This document shows positions 25,265-35,443 of a stretch of 64,000 nt of DNA, piece by piece (within the stretch, counting starts at the first letter, position 1; the number at the start of each line of letters is the position of its first letter). A program made the translations under genes and the position numbers. Below the pieces are notes generated by a model. That model worked only from the letters and a program-made list of their open reading frames with translations. It searched no databases and was not told the DNA's origin. The DNA is taken from the NCBI RefSeq assembly GCF_009826935.1, contig NZ_WUMN01000004.1, forward strand, positions 310,001 through 374,000. The letters are read 5' to 3'. This stretch comes from Flavobacterium sp. Sd200. Lineage in GTDB: Bacteria > Bacteroidota > Bacteroidia > Flavobacteriales > Flavobacteriaceae.

Positions 25265-27436
25265 ATGAAATACATTAAAACCCCGGTTTTATTCTTTTTA
25301 CTGGCAGTTATGCCGGCAATAGCCCAGCAAAAAATAACCCTTCAGGAAATATGGGGAGGTGCTTTCAGGGCAAAAGGTATGGCAGAACTTACTGCTATGC
25401 AAAACAGCAACCAGTACACCGTTCTAAACGTCTATGATAAAAATGGCAATGCAGCGGTAGATTTGTACGATTTTTCTACGCTTAATAAGGTAGGCACACT
25501 TATAGATTCTAAAAACCATAATGGTTTAGACGGAATAGACAGTTACAGTTTTAGCCATGACGAAAAAAAGATGCTGATTGCCAATAACAGCAACCCTATT
25601 TTCCGTCATTCTTTTGTTGCCGATTTTTATATTTATGATGTTGCCTCTAAAAGTTTGGTTAAGCTTTCTGATAATAAAGTAATGGAGCCAACTTTTAATG
25701 CCGATGGCAGTAAAGTAGCTTATGCAAAAGATAATAACTTATATGTGTATGATGCCATTGCGAAAACTACAAAGCAAATTACAACCGATGGTAAAAAGAA
25801 TGCTGTTATAAATGGTATTACTGATTGGGTGTATGAAGAAGAGTTTGCTTTTGTAAGAGCCTATGAGTGGAATAAAGCCGGAGATAAAATTGCCTATATT
25901 CGTTTTGACGAAACAGATGTGCCTGAATTTACCATGGATGTTTACAACCAGGGACTGTACCCAAAACAGGAGACTTTTAAATATCCTAAAGCAGGCGAAA
26001 AGAACGCAACGGTTAGTTTGCACATATATGATTTAAAATCGGGTACAAATAAGGAGATTGCTTTAGGTAGTTATAATGATTTTTACATTCCGCGTATTAA
26101 GTGGACTAACGATGCCCAAACACTGAGCGTGCAGGTTATAAACCGCCACCAAAATAATCTTGACCTTATTTTTGTTGATGCAAATTCAGGGACAGCAAAG
26201 GTGGTGCTTAACGAAAAAGATAATGCCTATGTTGAAGTTACCGATAATCTTACTTTTTTAAACGACAACAGTTTTATATGGACCAGTGAAAAAGACGGCT
26301 ATAACCATATTTATCATTACAGTAAAACAGGGAAATTATTGCATCAGGTAACCAAAGGCAAGTGGGAGGTAACTGCCTATTATGGCTTTGACGATAAAAC
26401 TGGCAACATTTTTTACCAGTCTGTAGAGAATGGTAGTATTAACCGAGATGTGTACCGTATCAGTATCAACGGAAAAAATAAGGTTAGACTAACTACACAA
26501 ACCGGAACCAATGAGGCAACGTTTAGTCCCAATTTTGAATATTTCATAAACCAATATTCAAGCAGCACTATAGCCACAAACTACAAGCTGCATAGTGCCA
26601 AAGACGGTAAGCTTGTGAAAGATATTGTGAGTAATGATCTTTTGATGGAGAGATTGAGCAAGTATGATCTTCCGGCAAAAGAGTTTACTACAATAACCAC
26701 AGCTAAAGGCCATGAACTTAATACATGGTTTATTAAACCAAAAGATTTTGATCCTGCAAAAAAATATCCTGTATTGATGTACCAATATAGCGGACCAGGA
26801 AGTCAAAAAGTCGCTAATACATGGAATACGAGCGATGACTACTGGTTTTATATGCTGTCTCAACAAGGCTATATTATTGCCTGCGTAGACGGGCGCGGTA
26901 CAGGATTTAAGGGGGCAGCCTTTAAAAAGGTTACTTATAAAGAGCTTGGTAAGTTTGAGGTAGAAGACCAGATAGATGCAGCTAAGGTTATAGCACAATA
27001 TCCGTATGCAGATGCCTCGCGCATTGGTATATGGGGATGGAGCTATGGTGGTTTTATGAGTGCCAACTGTATTTTAAAAGGAGCCGATGTATTTAAGACA
27101 GCCATTGCTGTTGCTCCGGTTACCAACTGGCGTTTTTATGACAGTGTTTATACCGAGAGGTATTTGCAAACTCCACAGGAAAACCCATTGGGTTATGACG
27201 ATAATTCGCCTATAAACCACGTGTCTAAACTAAAAGGAAACTTCCTGCTTGTACACGGTACTGCCGACGATAATGTGCATGTACAAAACAGTATGCTGAT
27301 GATAGAGGCACTTATTCAGGCAAATAAACAATTCGACTGGGCTATTTATCCGGATAAAAACCACGGTATATTTGGTGGCTATACAAGGCTGCAGCTATAT
27401 ACAAAAATGACCAACTTTATTAAAGAAAAACTATAA
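25265..27436 (+). CDS. dipeptidyl peptidase IV (S9 family)
   Basis: 723 aa. A signal peptide (about 1-20, MPAIAQQ) is followed by a DPP IV N-terminal beta-propeller (about 90-440, with the EE motif in DWVYEEEFAF) and an alpha/beta-hydrolase catalytic domain (about 500-723). The catalytic triad is S593 (GWSYGG), D668 (TADDNVH) and H700 (KNHGIFGG). It removes X-Pro dipeptides from peptides in the periplasm or outside. Its stop overlaps the next start (TAATG). Two peptide transporters follow, so the products are probably imported. Confidence 0.95.
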   Translation: MKYIKTPVLFFLLAVMPAIAQQKITLQEIWGGAFRAKGMAELTAMQNSNQYTVLNVYDKNGNAAVDLYDFSTLNKVGTLIDSKNHNGLDGIDSYSFSHDEKKMLIANNSNPIFRHSFVADFYIYDVASKSLVKLSDNKVMEPTFNADGSKVAYAKDNNLYVYDAIAKTTKQITTDGKKNAVINGITDWVYEEEFAFVRAYEWNKAGDKIAYIRFDETDVPEFTMDVYNQGLYPKQETFKYPKAGEKNATVSLHIYDLKSGTNKEIALGSYNDFYIPRIKWTNDAQTLSVQVINRHQNNLDLIFVDANSGTAKVVLNEKDNAYVEVTDNLTFLNDNSFIWTSEKDGYNHIYHYSKTGKLLHQVTKGKWEVTAYYGFDDKTGNIFYQSVENGSINRDVYRISINGKNKVRLTTQTGTNEATFSPNFEYFINQYSSSTIATNYKLHSAKDGKLVKDIVSNDLLMERLSKYDLPAKEFTTITTAKGHELNTWFIKPKDFDPAKKYPVLMYQYSGPGSQKVANTWNTSDDYWFYMLSQQGYIIACVDGRGTGFKGAAFKKVTYKELGKFEVEDQIDAAKVIAQYPYADASRIGIWGWSYGGFMSANCILKGADVFKTAIAVAPVTNWRFYDSVYTERYLQTPQENPLGYDDNSPINHVSKLKGNFLLVHGTADDNVHVQNSMLMIEALIQANKQFDWAIYPDKNHGIFGGYTRLQLYTKMTNFIKEKL

Positions 27437-28923
27437 TGGCCGAGACTACTGACGTTACTTTAGAACAAATACAAAATTTTGAAGGCAAATATCCTAAGCA
27501 GTTATGGTATTTGTTTTTAGTGGAAATGTGGGAGCGCTTTTGCTTTTATGGCATGCGTGGCGTACTTACCTTTTTTATGGTAGACCAGCTTTTGCTTAAA
27601 GACGATGAGGCCAACCTGCAATATGGAGCCATACAGGCATTTGTATATGCCTTTACATTTATAGGCGGTATCTTTGCCGATAAGGTTCTGGGCTTTAAAA
27701 AATCATTGGTATTTGGTGGTATAGTAATGATATTGGGTAATTTTCTTATTGCTTTCTCTCCGCAGGAAATGTTCTATTATGGTATAACGCTTTCTATTAT
27801 AGGCACTGGCTTTTTTAAACCGAATATCAGTTCGATGGTAGGGGAGCTGTATCATGAAAAAGACAGCCGCCGCGATGCCGGCTACGGATTGTTTTATGCC
27901 GGTATAAACGTAGGCGGACTTTTAGGCGGCGCATTGTGTATTTATTTAGGTAAATACCACTCATGGTCGTTGTGTTTCCTTTCTGCCGGATTAGTAATGC
28001 TTTTCGGGCTTATTACATTTTTGTTCACCAAAAAACATTTGGGGCCTATAGGCAATTCGCCACTTTTAGGTATAACACCTTCCAGCAGAAAATTAAAAGA
28101 AATATTGGTATATGCAGGTTCTATACTAAGCATACCATTCATATTCCTTATGGTAAAGAACAGCGATTATACTGATTATTTTATGTACACCATTGGCATA
28201 ATCGCAGTTTTATATTTTTGTTACGAGGCGTTTAAACTGGAATCTTCACTGAAAAAGAAACTTATAGCAGCATTCCTTTTCATATTCTTTTACTTTTTAT
28301 TTAATGCCATTTTTGAGCAGAGCGGAGGATCTTTATCTCTATTTGCTAAAGACAACCTAAACGATTCGTTACTATTTTTCCATATCGATCCTAACGTAGT
28401 AAACAACAGTTCTAATTCACTGTTTGTAATAATATTCAGCCCATTGGTAGGGCTTTTATGGCTATGGCTGGCTAAAAAGAAAATAGAGCCTAATACTGTA
28501 ATTAAATTTGGTATTGGTTTTCTTTTCCTTTCGGCATCATTCTATGTTTTTTATTACACAAGGTTTTTTGCCAATGCAGAGGGTATTACTTCACTAAATG
28601 TGTTTACCTTTGGCTACCTTGTAACAACCCTGGGTGAATTGTGCCTTGGGCCTATAGGAATGTCGATCATTACGAAGCTGTCGCCAAAGCGTTTGTTCGG
28701 AATGATGATGGGGCTTTGGTTCCTGGCAAGTGCCTTTGGGCAGTTTGCTGCAGGCAAGCTTGGAGCCGAAATATCGAGGTCAAATACAGGTACAACATTA
28801 GTGTCTAAGCTACAATCTTATACAGAGGGCTATTATCAGTTGGCTATCTATTCGCTTATTGCCGGAGTTATATTAATAGCACTAACACCGCTGATTAGAA
28901 AACTAATGCAGGAAGTAAAGTAA
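27436..28923 (+). CDS. POT-family proton-dependent peptide transporter (first)
   Basis: 495 aa, about 12-14 membrane segments. POT/PTR motifs include EMWERFCFYGMRGVLTFF near the N-terminus (the ExxERFxYY-like proton site), GGIFADKVLG, and GTGFFKPNISSMVGELY. It imports di- and tripeptides with protons. It shares one base with the DPP IV stop codon, indicating translational coupling, and is followed 28 bp later by a second, related transporter. Confidence 0.93.
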   Translation: MAETTDVTLEQIQNFEGKYPKQLWYLFLVEMWERFCFYGMRGVLTFFMVDQLLLKDDEANLQYGAIQAFVYAFTFIGGIFADKVLGFKKSLVFGGIVMILGNFLIAFSPQEMFYYGITLSIIGTGFFKPNISSMVGELYHEKDSRRDAGYGLFYAGINVGGLLGGALCIYLGKYHSWSLCFLSAGLVMLFGLITFLFTKKHLGPIGNSPLLGITPSSRKLKEILVYAGSILSIPFIFLMVKNSDYTDYFMYTIGIIAVLYFCYEAFKLESSLKKKLIAAFLFIFFYFLFNAIFEQSGGSLSLFAKDNLNDSLLFFHIDPNVVNNSSNSLFVIIFSPLVGLLWLWLAKKKIEPNTVIKFGIGFLFLSASFYVFYYTRFFANAEGITSLNVFTFGYLVTTLGELCLGPIGMSIITKLSPKRLFGMMMGLWFLASAFGQFAAGKLGAEISRSNTGTTLVSKLQSYTEGYYQLAIYSLIAGVILIALTPLIRKLMQEVK

Positions 28924-28951
28924 TTAGAAAATATTATTTTAATTTATATAT

Positions 28952-30502
28952 ATGTCTACAACCGCTACAACTACAAAAAGCGATTTTTTTGAATCAAGTG
29001 TACTTGGTCAGCCGGCCGGGTTATTTGTAATGTTCTTTACCGAGATGTGGGAGCGTTTTTCGTATTATGGCATGCGTGCCTTATTGGTAATATTCCTTGT
29101 TTCCGGAATTGATAAAGGAGGCTGGGGATGGACTACCGAAAAGGCTATGGCATTGTATGGAACCTATACTATGGGTGTTTATCTTACTCCGGTTATTGGA
29201 GGGCTTATTGCAGATAAACTTTTGGGCTATAGATGGGCTGTTTTACTTGGAGCATTAATAATGACACTTGGGCATGCAAGTATGGCTCTTGAAACGGAGA
29301 CATTTTTATATATTGGTCTAGGTTGCCTTATGGCTGGTAATGGTTTATTCAAGCCCAATATGACATCAATGATCAGTAATTTGTATAAAGACCATCCGGA
29401 AAAAAAAGACGGTGCTTATTCAATTTTCTACATGGGTGTAAATGCAGGTGCTTTCCTTGGTATTTTACTTTGTGGTTATATAGGCGAAAAAGTATCTTAT
29501 AGCTGGGGATTTGGCCTTGCGGGTATTTTTATGTTCCTTGGATTATTGCAGTTTTATTTTACTCAGGGCATCTTTGGAGAAGTTGGTTTGGCTCCTAAAA
29601 AAGAAAAAGCATCGAAAGCAGAGCAGGCTGTAGACAATACACCTCAAAAAATCATTATAGATAGATTAATTGTTGTATTTATATTCTCTGTATTTACCAT
29701 TTTTTTCTGGGCAGCATTTGAACAGGCAGGAGGATCGATGACTATTTTCGCCGATCGCTATACACAAAGGGTGTTAACAGGGAATGCAGGTATGACTTAT
29801 AAAATTATAGACGCAATACTTACAATTGCTCCTGTAGGAATAATTACTTATGTACTTATAAGTCTTTTTGGTAAGACGTTTAAAAAATACTCTATTGGTA
29901 ACATTATTTTGGCACTAAGTTTTGTTGCTATATGGGGGCTTGTGATTTGGAGGGTAAACAGAGAATTCTCTGCTGAGACTACTGAGGTTGCCGCTACATG
30001 GTTTGGTATTCTCAATTCATTGTTCATTATAACCCTTGCCCCGTTGTTTTCTAAATGGTGGGAAAGTAAATACAACCTTCCGGGAGCAGTAAAATTTGGT
30101 CTTGGTCTCGTGCTTTTAGGATTAGGCTTTGGCTTCCTTGCCTATGGCTCTATGCCTATTGTACAGGGCGCGGAAGAAACGGTACGTGTGAGTATGGTGT
30201 GGCTTATACTGGCTTATCTGTTTCACACAATGGGAGAGCTTTGTATCTCTCCGGTAGGATTATCTTATGTAAGTAAACTTGTTCCTGCTGCATGGATTGG
30301 GATGATGTTTGGCGTTTATTACCTGTTTATAGCTATGGGCAACAAAATTGCCGGATCTATGGGAGGAATGATAGAAGAAATCACGGCAAAATATTCATTA
30401 ACAACATTTTTCCTTATATTTACAGCAGTGCCTATTGGGTTAGGTATTATTATTACAGCGCTTCATCCGCTTGTAAAAAAACTAATGCATGGCGTTAAAT
30501 AG
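28952..30502 (+). CDS. POT-family proton-dependent peptide transporter (second)
   Basis: 516 aa. It has the same family motifs: EMWERFSYYGMRALLVIF, GGLIADKLLGYRWA and GNGLFKPNMTSMISNLY. It is related to but clearly diverged from the first transporter (longer linker, different N-terminus), so it is an old duplication that may differ in peptide preference. It sits in one operon with DPP IV. Confidence 0.93.
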   Translation: MSTTATTTKSDFFESSVLGQPAGLFVMFFTEMWERFSYYGMRALLVIFLVSGIDKGGWGWTTEKAMALYGTYTMGVYLTPVIGGLIADKLLGYRWAVLLGALIMTLGHASMALETETFLYIGLGCLMAGNGLFKPNMTSMISNLYKDHPEKKDGAYSIFYMGVNAGAFLGILLCGYIGEKVSYSWGFGLAGIFMFLGLLQFYFTQGIFGEVGLAPKKEKASKAEQAVDNTPQKIIIDRLIVVFIFSVFTIFFWAAFEQAGGSMTIFADRYTQRVLTGNAGMTYKIIDAILTIAPVGIITYVLISLFGKTFKKYSIGNIILALSFVAIWGLVIWRVNREFSAETTEVAATWFGILNSLFIITLAPLFSKWWESKYNLPGAVKFGLGLVLLGLGFGFLAYGSMPIVQGAEETVRVSMVWLILAYLFHTMGELCISPVGLSYVSKLVPAAWIGMMFGVYYLFIAMGNKIAGSMGGMIEEITAKYSLTTFFLIFTAVPIGLGIIITALHPLVKKLMHGVK

Positions 30503-30542
30503 GTTGGTACTGAATTTGGTTTAACGTTTAAAAATACAGTTT

Positions 30543-31013
30543 ATGAAAAAAGCTATTTTACTGCTGTTTATTGCCTTTAGTGCAGTTAGCCTTCAGGCAC
30601 AGGAACTGGAGTGGCAAACCGATATTACTAAGGCAGTGGCACTTTCTGAAAAGACTAAAAAGCCATTGCTTATGTTCTTTACAGGATCTGACTGGTGTGG
30701 TTGGTGTATGCGCTTGCAAAAAGAAGTGCTTAAAACCCCTGAGTTTGCCAAATGGGCACAGGAAAATGTAGTGCTGGTAGAACTTGATTTCCCAAGGCGT
30801 ACCCCCCAAAGTGAAGAGCTTAAGTCGCAAAATGCGCAGCTTAACCAGTTCTTTCAGGTTAGGGGATATCCAACAGTATGGTTTGCACATGGTGCAAAAG
30901 GTGCTGATGGTAAAATAAGCTTCGATGCGTTAGGCAGTACCGGATATGTTGCAGGTGGGCCTGCTGCATGGCTGGATGGAGCCAATAAGATCCTTAAAAA
31001 TAAGAAAGCGTAA
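30543..31013 (+). CDS. periplasmic thioredoxin-fold protein
   Basis: 156 aa. A signal peptide (about 1-20, SAVSLQAQ) precedes a thioredoxin-like domain with C52-G-W-C55 (GSDWCGWCMRLQKEV) and the cis-proline segment GYPTVWF. It resembles the thioredoxin_7/DUF255-type disulfide proteins of Bacteroidota. Last in the DPP IV / transporter run (40 bp gap). It may reduce or protect exported proteins; a direct link to peptide use is only positional. Confidence 0.85.
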   Translation: MKKAILLLFIAFSAVSLQAQELEWQTDITKAVALSEKTKKPLLMFFTGSDWCGWCMRLQKEVLKTPEFAKWAQENVVLVELDFPRRTPQSEELKSQNAQLNQFFQVRGYPTVWFAHGAKGADGKISFDALGSTGYVAGGPAAWLDGANKILKNKKA

Positions 31014-31032
31014 TAAAGTCATAAAGTTTTAA

Positions 31033-31086
31033 AGTCATAAAGTCGAAAGAACTTGTGGTGTTCTAATACCTTTTGACTTTACGACT
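31033..31086. repeat. imperfect palindromic repeat between convergent genes
   Basis: AGTCATAAAGTC (31033-31044) pairs with GACTTTACGACT (31075-31086, one G-T pair), with inner AGAAC/GTTCT pairing. A second AAAGTCATAAAGT unit lies just before it (31015-31027). The right arm ends in the first base of the comEC stop codon. It is probably a dispersed repeat acting as a terminator for both genes. Confidence 0.6.
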
Positions 31087-33125
31087 CATTTGAGTATATA
31101 ATATCCCTTTTCGGCAGTAGCATGAAAAGGGATATTTTTTTTGCGGCAGCTTTCTGCCCAAAGGGTAATATAGGTTTTATAGTTTGTGGCATCGGCAACT
31201 ACCTGTTTGGGGTGTAGCTGTTGCAGCATGCGGTCTAAATTTACTTTGGGCGATTGTGTAAGTACTACCACATCGGGTTTTATGTTTTCAGGGTAAACAC
31301 CAATGCTGTCTATGATCAGGACTTTATGGTTGTTATGCCAAACTAAATTACGCAATGGCCTCAATTGCAAATTACGATTAAAATTGCCCTTGTTATAGGC
31401 CTTTATGATTCTGTTTTCTAAGGCAAGTGTATCTGCACTAAGTACGGTTATATTGTTATTCTGTTTTTCTACCATTAATGTTGCATTACGGTTATGAAAA
31501 ACCAGCAATTCACTGCCATTTTTTGCCTGCCATGCCGTTGCCATATAGCTTACCTGAAATACAAACAATAGGCTAAGCACTGCAACTATTCTTTTAAAAC
31601 TTTGCTTATATAAAAACAGGACTGTTGCTGCAAGCAGGGCATACATGCAAAGGTTAAGCAAAAGGCTAAACGGAATATTTTTTATTACAAAACTTTCAAA
31701 TGAAGCAACCCATTTTATAAAGCCGTTCATTATTTGTATAGTAAATTGCAGGATGTATCCTAACCATATAGCTCCCTGTGGAAAAACAAAATTGAGCACC
31801 AACACTGTAATCCCTAATCCAAGAACAACGTTGGAAAGTGGTATTACGACCACATTTGCTATTAAAAATAATAGTGGGAATTGGTTAAAGTAATACAGGC
31901 TTAACGGCAGCACGCCTATTTGTGCGGCCAGCGATATTACAACAGTGTCTTTAGCAAAGTTTATCAGCCAGTATTTAGAGTGTATCAGGCGGCCGTAAAT
32001 GGGTTGTAGCCATACTATGGCAAACACGGCAAGATAGCTTAGCTGAAAGCCTGCATCGAACAAAAAAGAGGGTTTACATAACAGTATGCAAAGCATAGAG
32101 GCTGCTAATGAGTTGTAAATATTTGCCCTGCGGTTTAACAGTTGCCCTGCCAGTACAAAACTGAACATAACCACAGCACGCACTACTGATGCTGACAAGC
32201 CCGTAATACAGGCAAATAACCACATGAGTGCAAGAGTAATTATACAATGCCCTATGGCACCTATATGCTTTACTCTTTTTAAAGGTTCTAGGATATAATT
32301 TAGTGCAATAAATAACAGTGTAAAATGCAGTCCCGATATTGCCAGTATATGTACCACACCTGCATTGGTGTAGCTGTCGTTGGTTTCCTTATCCATATCC
32401 TGGCGTTGTCCAAAAAGAAGGGCATTAATAAGGTTCATGGTTTTAGCATCATAATTATGGATACTAAAACTGTTTATCAATGCATTTCTTAACTGCTCTA
32501 TGTAGTAGTTAAAATTCTTTTCCTGTCCGTTTAAAATATAATTGTCTTTTAACCGTATCTGGTGAAAAACATCCTGTTTTTTCATGTAAGCAGCATAATC
32601 AAACTGATAGGGATTCAATGCAGGTGTTATTGGCTGTGGAATATCGGCAATTATAAGTTTATCGCCGGCATGCAGTATTTTCGACAGACTGTCTTTAGGT
32701 ACTGTTACTAACAATTTACCGGAAGCACTCTGCCTGAAAAAGCCGATAGCCTCTAAATAATACTTTTCAGAATATTCATTAGGTTTTAGCCTTTCGGTAA
32801 TTACACCACTAAATACAGGTAACGCTGGAGCATCATCTCTTGTATTATCGAGGAAATGTGAGTAATGATAGTTACTATTCGGGCCATAATGCAAAGCCTG
32901 AACTGCAGTGCCGGAGAAAAACGCAAAAATGGCAATGCCTACAGCAAAATTAGGTTTTTGTATAAACGCTTTATTTGCATAATAAAATGTGAGTCCTACA
33001 AAAACAGTTGATACAAAAAGCAGGTAAGGAATTATCCGATACAGCCACGGAATGTAATATCCTCCGGTAATGCCAAGGGAAAAAAATAAGGTGAAAGGAA
33101 TAAGGGGATATTTCAATAACTTCAT
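31086..33125 (-). CDS. ComEC/Rec2-family DNA-uptake channel protein
   Basis: 679 aa. It has an N-terminal membrane segment, a DUF4131/OB-like soluble region (about 75-210), then the Competence domain (about 225-500) with many helices and the motif VVHILAISGLHFTLLF. ComEC forms the inner-membrane channel for single-stranded DNA in transformation. The C-terminal region (about 540-679) occupies the place of the metallo-beta-lactamase domain, but I see no HxHxDH motif, so it is degenerate or reduced, as in many Bacteroidota ComEC proteins. Confidence 0.88.
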   Translation of the reverse strand: MKLLKYPLIPFTLFFSLGITGGYYIPWLYRIIPYLLFVSTVFVGLTFYYANKAFIQKPNFAVGIAIFAFFSGTAVQALHYGPNSNYHYSHFLDNTRDDAPALPVFSGVITERLKPNEYSEKYYLEAIGFFRQSASGKLLVTVPKDSLSKILHAGDKLIIADIPQPITPALNPYQFDYAAYMKKQDVFHQIRLKDNYILNGQEKNFNYYIEQLRNALINSFSIHNYDAKTMNLINALLFGQRQDMDKETNDSYTNAGVVHILAISGLHFTLLFIALNYILEPLKRVKHIGAIGHCIITLALMWLFACITGLSASVVRAVVMFSFVLAGQLLNRRANIYNSLAASMLCILLCKPSFLFDAGFQLSYLAVFAIVWLQPIYGRLIHSKYWLINFAKDTVVISLAAQIGVLPLSLYYFNQFPLLFLIANVVVIPLSNVVLGLGITVLVLNFVFPQGAIWLGYILQFTIQIMNGFIKWVASFESFVIKNIPFSLLLNLCMYALLAATVLFLYKQSFKRIVAVLSLLFVFQVSYMATAWQAKNGSELLVFHNRNATLMVEKQNNNITVLSADTLALENRIIKAYNKGNFNRNLQLRPLRNLVWHNNHKVLIIDSIGVYPENIKPDVVVLTQSPKVNLDRMLQQLHPKQVVADATNYKTYITLWAESCRKKNIPFHATAEKGYYILK

Positions 33126-33197
33126 ACCGTGGCTATTGAAACAAACATAAGCCTTTTTTTAGATTATAAATTGAGGTTTTCCTTATTATTGGGTAGA

Positions 33198-33323
33198 TTA
33201 ATGGCAACCGCAATCATCGCTACCACAATTGCCTGCTTTCTTTTTTTTGAAGAAATATTTTTTAATCAGGAAGGCGACCGACGCTGTTACAAGTATGTAT
33301 ACTATTATCTGTTGAATATCCAT
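33198..33323 (-). CDS. FeoB-associated Cys-rich membrane protein
   Basis: 41 aa from the ATG at 33323 (MDIQQIIVYILV). One membrane helix (about 4-20), a basic stretch KKYFFKKKK and a cysteine cluster CGSDDCGC (C33, C38, C40). It starts 5 bp after feoB, and this layout is typical of the small Cys-rich partner placed after feoB, possibly a FeoC-like helper in ferrous iron transport. It is easily missed by gene finders. Confidence 0.85.
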   Translation of the reverse strand: MDIQQIIVYILVTASVAFLIKKYFFKKKKAGNCGSDDCGCH

Positions 33324-33328
33324 AGCGT

Positions 33329-35440
33329 TTACTTTAATAATTGGTAAGCCAATAACGATACTATATAAGCAAAACCACTCATTCCTATTAGTTGTATTAT
33401 GGGCCACTTCCATGAGTTAGTCTCTTTTTTGGTAATGGCAAGCGTGCTTATGCATTGCATTGCAAAAGCATAGAACAGCAATAATGATACCCCGGTTGCA
33501 AAATTGAAAACTTTTTCTCCTGTGGCAGGTTTTATTTCGGCGGCCATTCGTTGTCGAATAGTGCCCTCGTCTTCACTTTCGGCACTGCTTCCAATGTTGT
33601 ATATTGTCGCCAATGTACCCACAAATACCTCACGTGCTGCAAAGGAACCTACAATGGCAACGCCAATTTTCCAGTCGTAACCTAACGGGCGTATAACCGG
33701 TTCTATAGTTTTACCCATAATACCAATATACGAATTTTCAAGCTGGTAAGCTGCGATCATATCTTCCCAATGAGCAGGATTTACCTGACGTTCAATAGCA
33801 TCTTTTTTTACGATCTCTTCAGCATTATCAAAATTGCTACCGGGTCCGTGCGAACCCAAGAACCATATAATAATAGATAATGCCAGTATTATTTTACCTG
33901 CACCATATACAAAAGCCTTGGTTTTTTCTAACACATTAAGACCGATATTTTTAAATAACGGAAGTTTGTAGTTTGGCATTTCTGCCACAAAAAAGCTCTT
34001 GTATTTTGTTTTAAGTATTTTATTTAGCACCCATGCCGAGAGTATTGCCCCGGCAAACCCAAGTAAATACAATCCCATTAGCGTTAGCCCCTGTAGGTTA
34101 AAAATACCAAATACATACCTGTCCGGTATTATGAGAGATATGAGTATAGTATAAACAGGAAGCCTTGCAGAACATGTTGTAAACGGCGTTACCAGTATAG
34201 TTATAAGTCTTTCCCGCCAGTTCTCTATATTTCGTGCTGCCATAATAGCAGGAATGGCACAGGCTGTACCCGATATTAACGGAACTACACTTTTGCCGCT
34301 AAGCCCGAAGCGTTTCATTATATTGTCCATAAGGAAAACCACACGGCTCATATACCCGGTTTCTTCGAGTACAGATATAAAGAGGAACAAAAATGCAATT
34401 TGAGGAATAAATATTACTACACCACCTATTCCGGGAATGATGCCCTGAGTGATGAGGTCGGTCAGTTTGCCCGGTTGTATGTGTTCTGCCGTAAACGAGG
34501 CCAGCCAAGCAAAGCTCTCATCTATAAAGTTCATAGGTATTTCGCTCCATGAAAATATAGACTGAAATATGAGCATCAATATTCCGAAGAAAATAACGTA
34601 GCCAAAAACTTTATGGGTAAGCACGCGGTCTAATTTGGCACGCAGGTCTTTTGCACCCGATGTATCTATAGTTTGACCAACCTTTAATACATCGTTTATA
34701 AACTGGTAGCGTTTTATGGTCTCTTTTTGTTGAAGCCTTTTTAACTCAGGTTTTGTTTTGGTAAACGACGTGCCCTGAAGCTCCTTCATGTCTATAATGC
34801 CAAAGTTAGCATCCTGGGTTATTACCAGCCAAAGTTTGTACAGCAACTGGTTAGGGAAGGCTTGTCTTAGCTTATTGAAATAATCAGGATCTATGGTAGA
34901 CGCATTGAGGCATGGCTCATGCGAAAGATCTTTATAGTTTACTATAAGCTCTTTTAGATGATCTATTCCTGTACCCTTGCGCGAACTGATAAGCGCAATA
35001 CGCGTTTTTAAATGTTCTTCAAGATAAGGGATATCCAGTGAAATGCCTTTCCTGTCCATCCTATCGGCCATATTTATAACCAGTATGGTGGGTATTTCAA
35101 GATCTTTTATCTGTGTATAGAGCAACAGGTTGCGTTTAAGGTTCTCTACATCGGTAACTACTACAGCCACGTCCGGATAGTCTTTATCCGTTTTGTTCAT
35201 CAATAGCTCTATAACCACATTCTCGTCCATAGAGCTGGCATTAAGGCTGTAGGTGCCCGGAAGGTCGAGTATAAGTCCTTTTGAGTTATCGGGCAGCTTG
35301 CAATAGCCGCTTTTGCGCTCTACAGTAATTCCCGGATAGTTGCCCACCTGCTGGTTGAGGCCTGTAAGGAGGTTAAAGACAGATGTTTTACCGGTATTAG
35401 GGTTGCCTATTAAGGCTATTTTCAGGGTATGGCCAGCCAT
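33329..35440 (-). CDS. feoB: ferrous iron transporter FeoB
   Basis: 703 aa. A cytosolic G-protein domain (about 1-165) contains the P-loop GNPNTGKTSVFN, TVERKSG, DLPGTYSL (G3) and NMADR (G4). A FeoB-type helical linker follows, then two Gate domains with about 9-11 membrane helices (SGTACAIPAIMAAR, CSARLPVYTILI). It imports Fe(II) across the inner membrane. It follows feoA by 3 bp and precedes the Cys-rich partner by 5 bp, making one feoABC-like operon with the promoter at 35704-35736. Confidence 0.97.
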   Translation of the reverse strand: MAGHTLKIALIGNPNTGKTSVFNLLTGLNQQVGNYPGITVERKSGYCKLPDNSKGLILDLPGTYSLNASSMDENVVIELLMNKTDKDYPDVAVVVTDVENLKRNLLLYTQIKDLEIPTILVINMADRMDRKGISLDIPYLEEHLKTRIALISSRKGTGIDHLKELIVNYKDLSHEPCLNASTIDPDYFNKLRQAFPNQLLYKLWLVITQDANFGIIDMKELQGTSFTKTKPELKRLQQKETIKRYQFINDVLKVGQTIDTSGAKDLRAKLDRVLTHKVFGYVIFFGILMLIFQSIFSWSEIPMNFIDESFAWLASFTAEHIQPGKLTDLITQGIIPGIGGVVIFIPQIAFLFLFISVLEETGYMSRVVFLMDNIMKRFGLSGKSVVPLISGTACAIPAIMAARNIENWRERLITILVTPFTTCSARLPVYTILISLIIPDRYVFGIFNLQGLTLMGLYLLGFAGAILSAWVLNKILKTKYKSFFVAEMPNYKLPLFKNIGLNVLEKTKAFVYGAGKIILALSIIIWFLGSHGPGSNFDNAEEIVKKDAIERQVNPAHWEDMIAAYQLENSYIGIMGKTIEPVIRPLGYDWKIGVAIVGSFAAREVFVGTLATIYNIGSSAESEDEGTIRQRMAAEIKPATGEKVFNFATGVSLLLFYAFAMQCISTLAITKKETNSWKWPIIQLIGMSGFAYIVSLLAYQLLK

Positions 35441-35443
35441 TAA

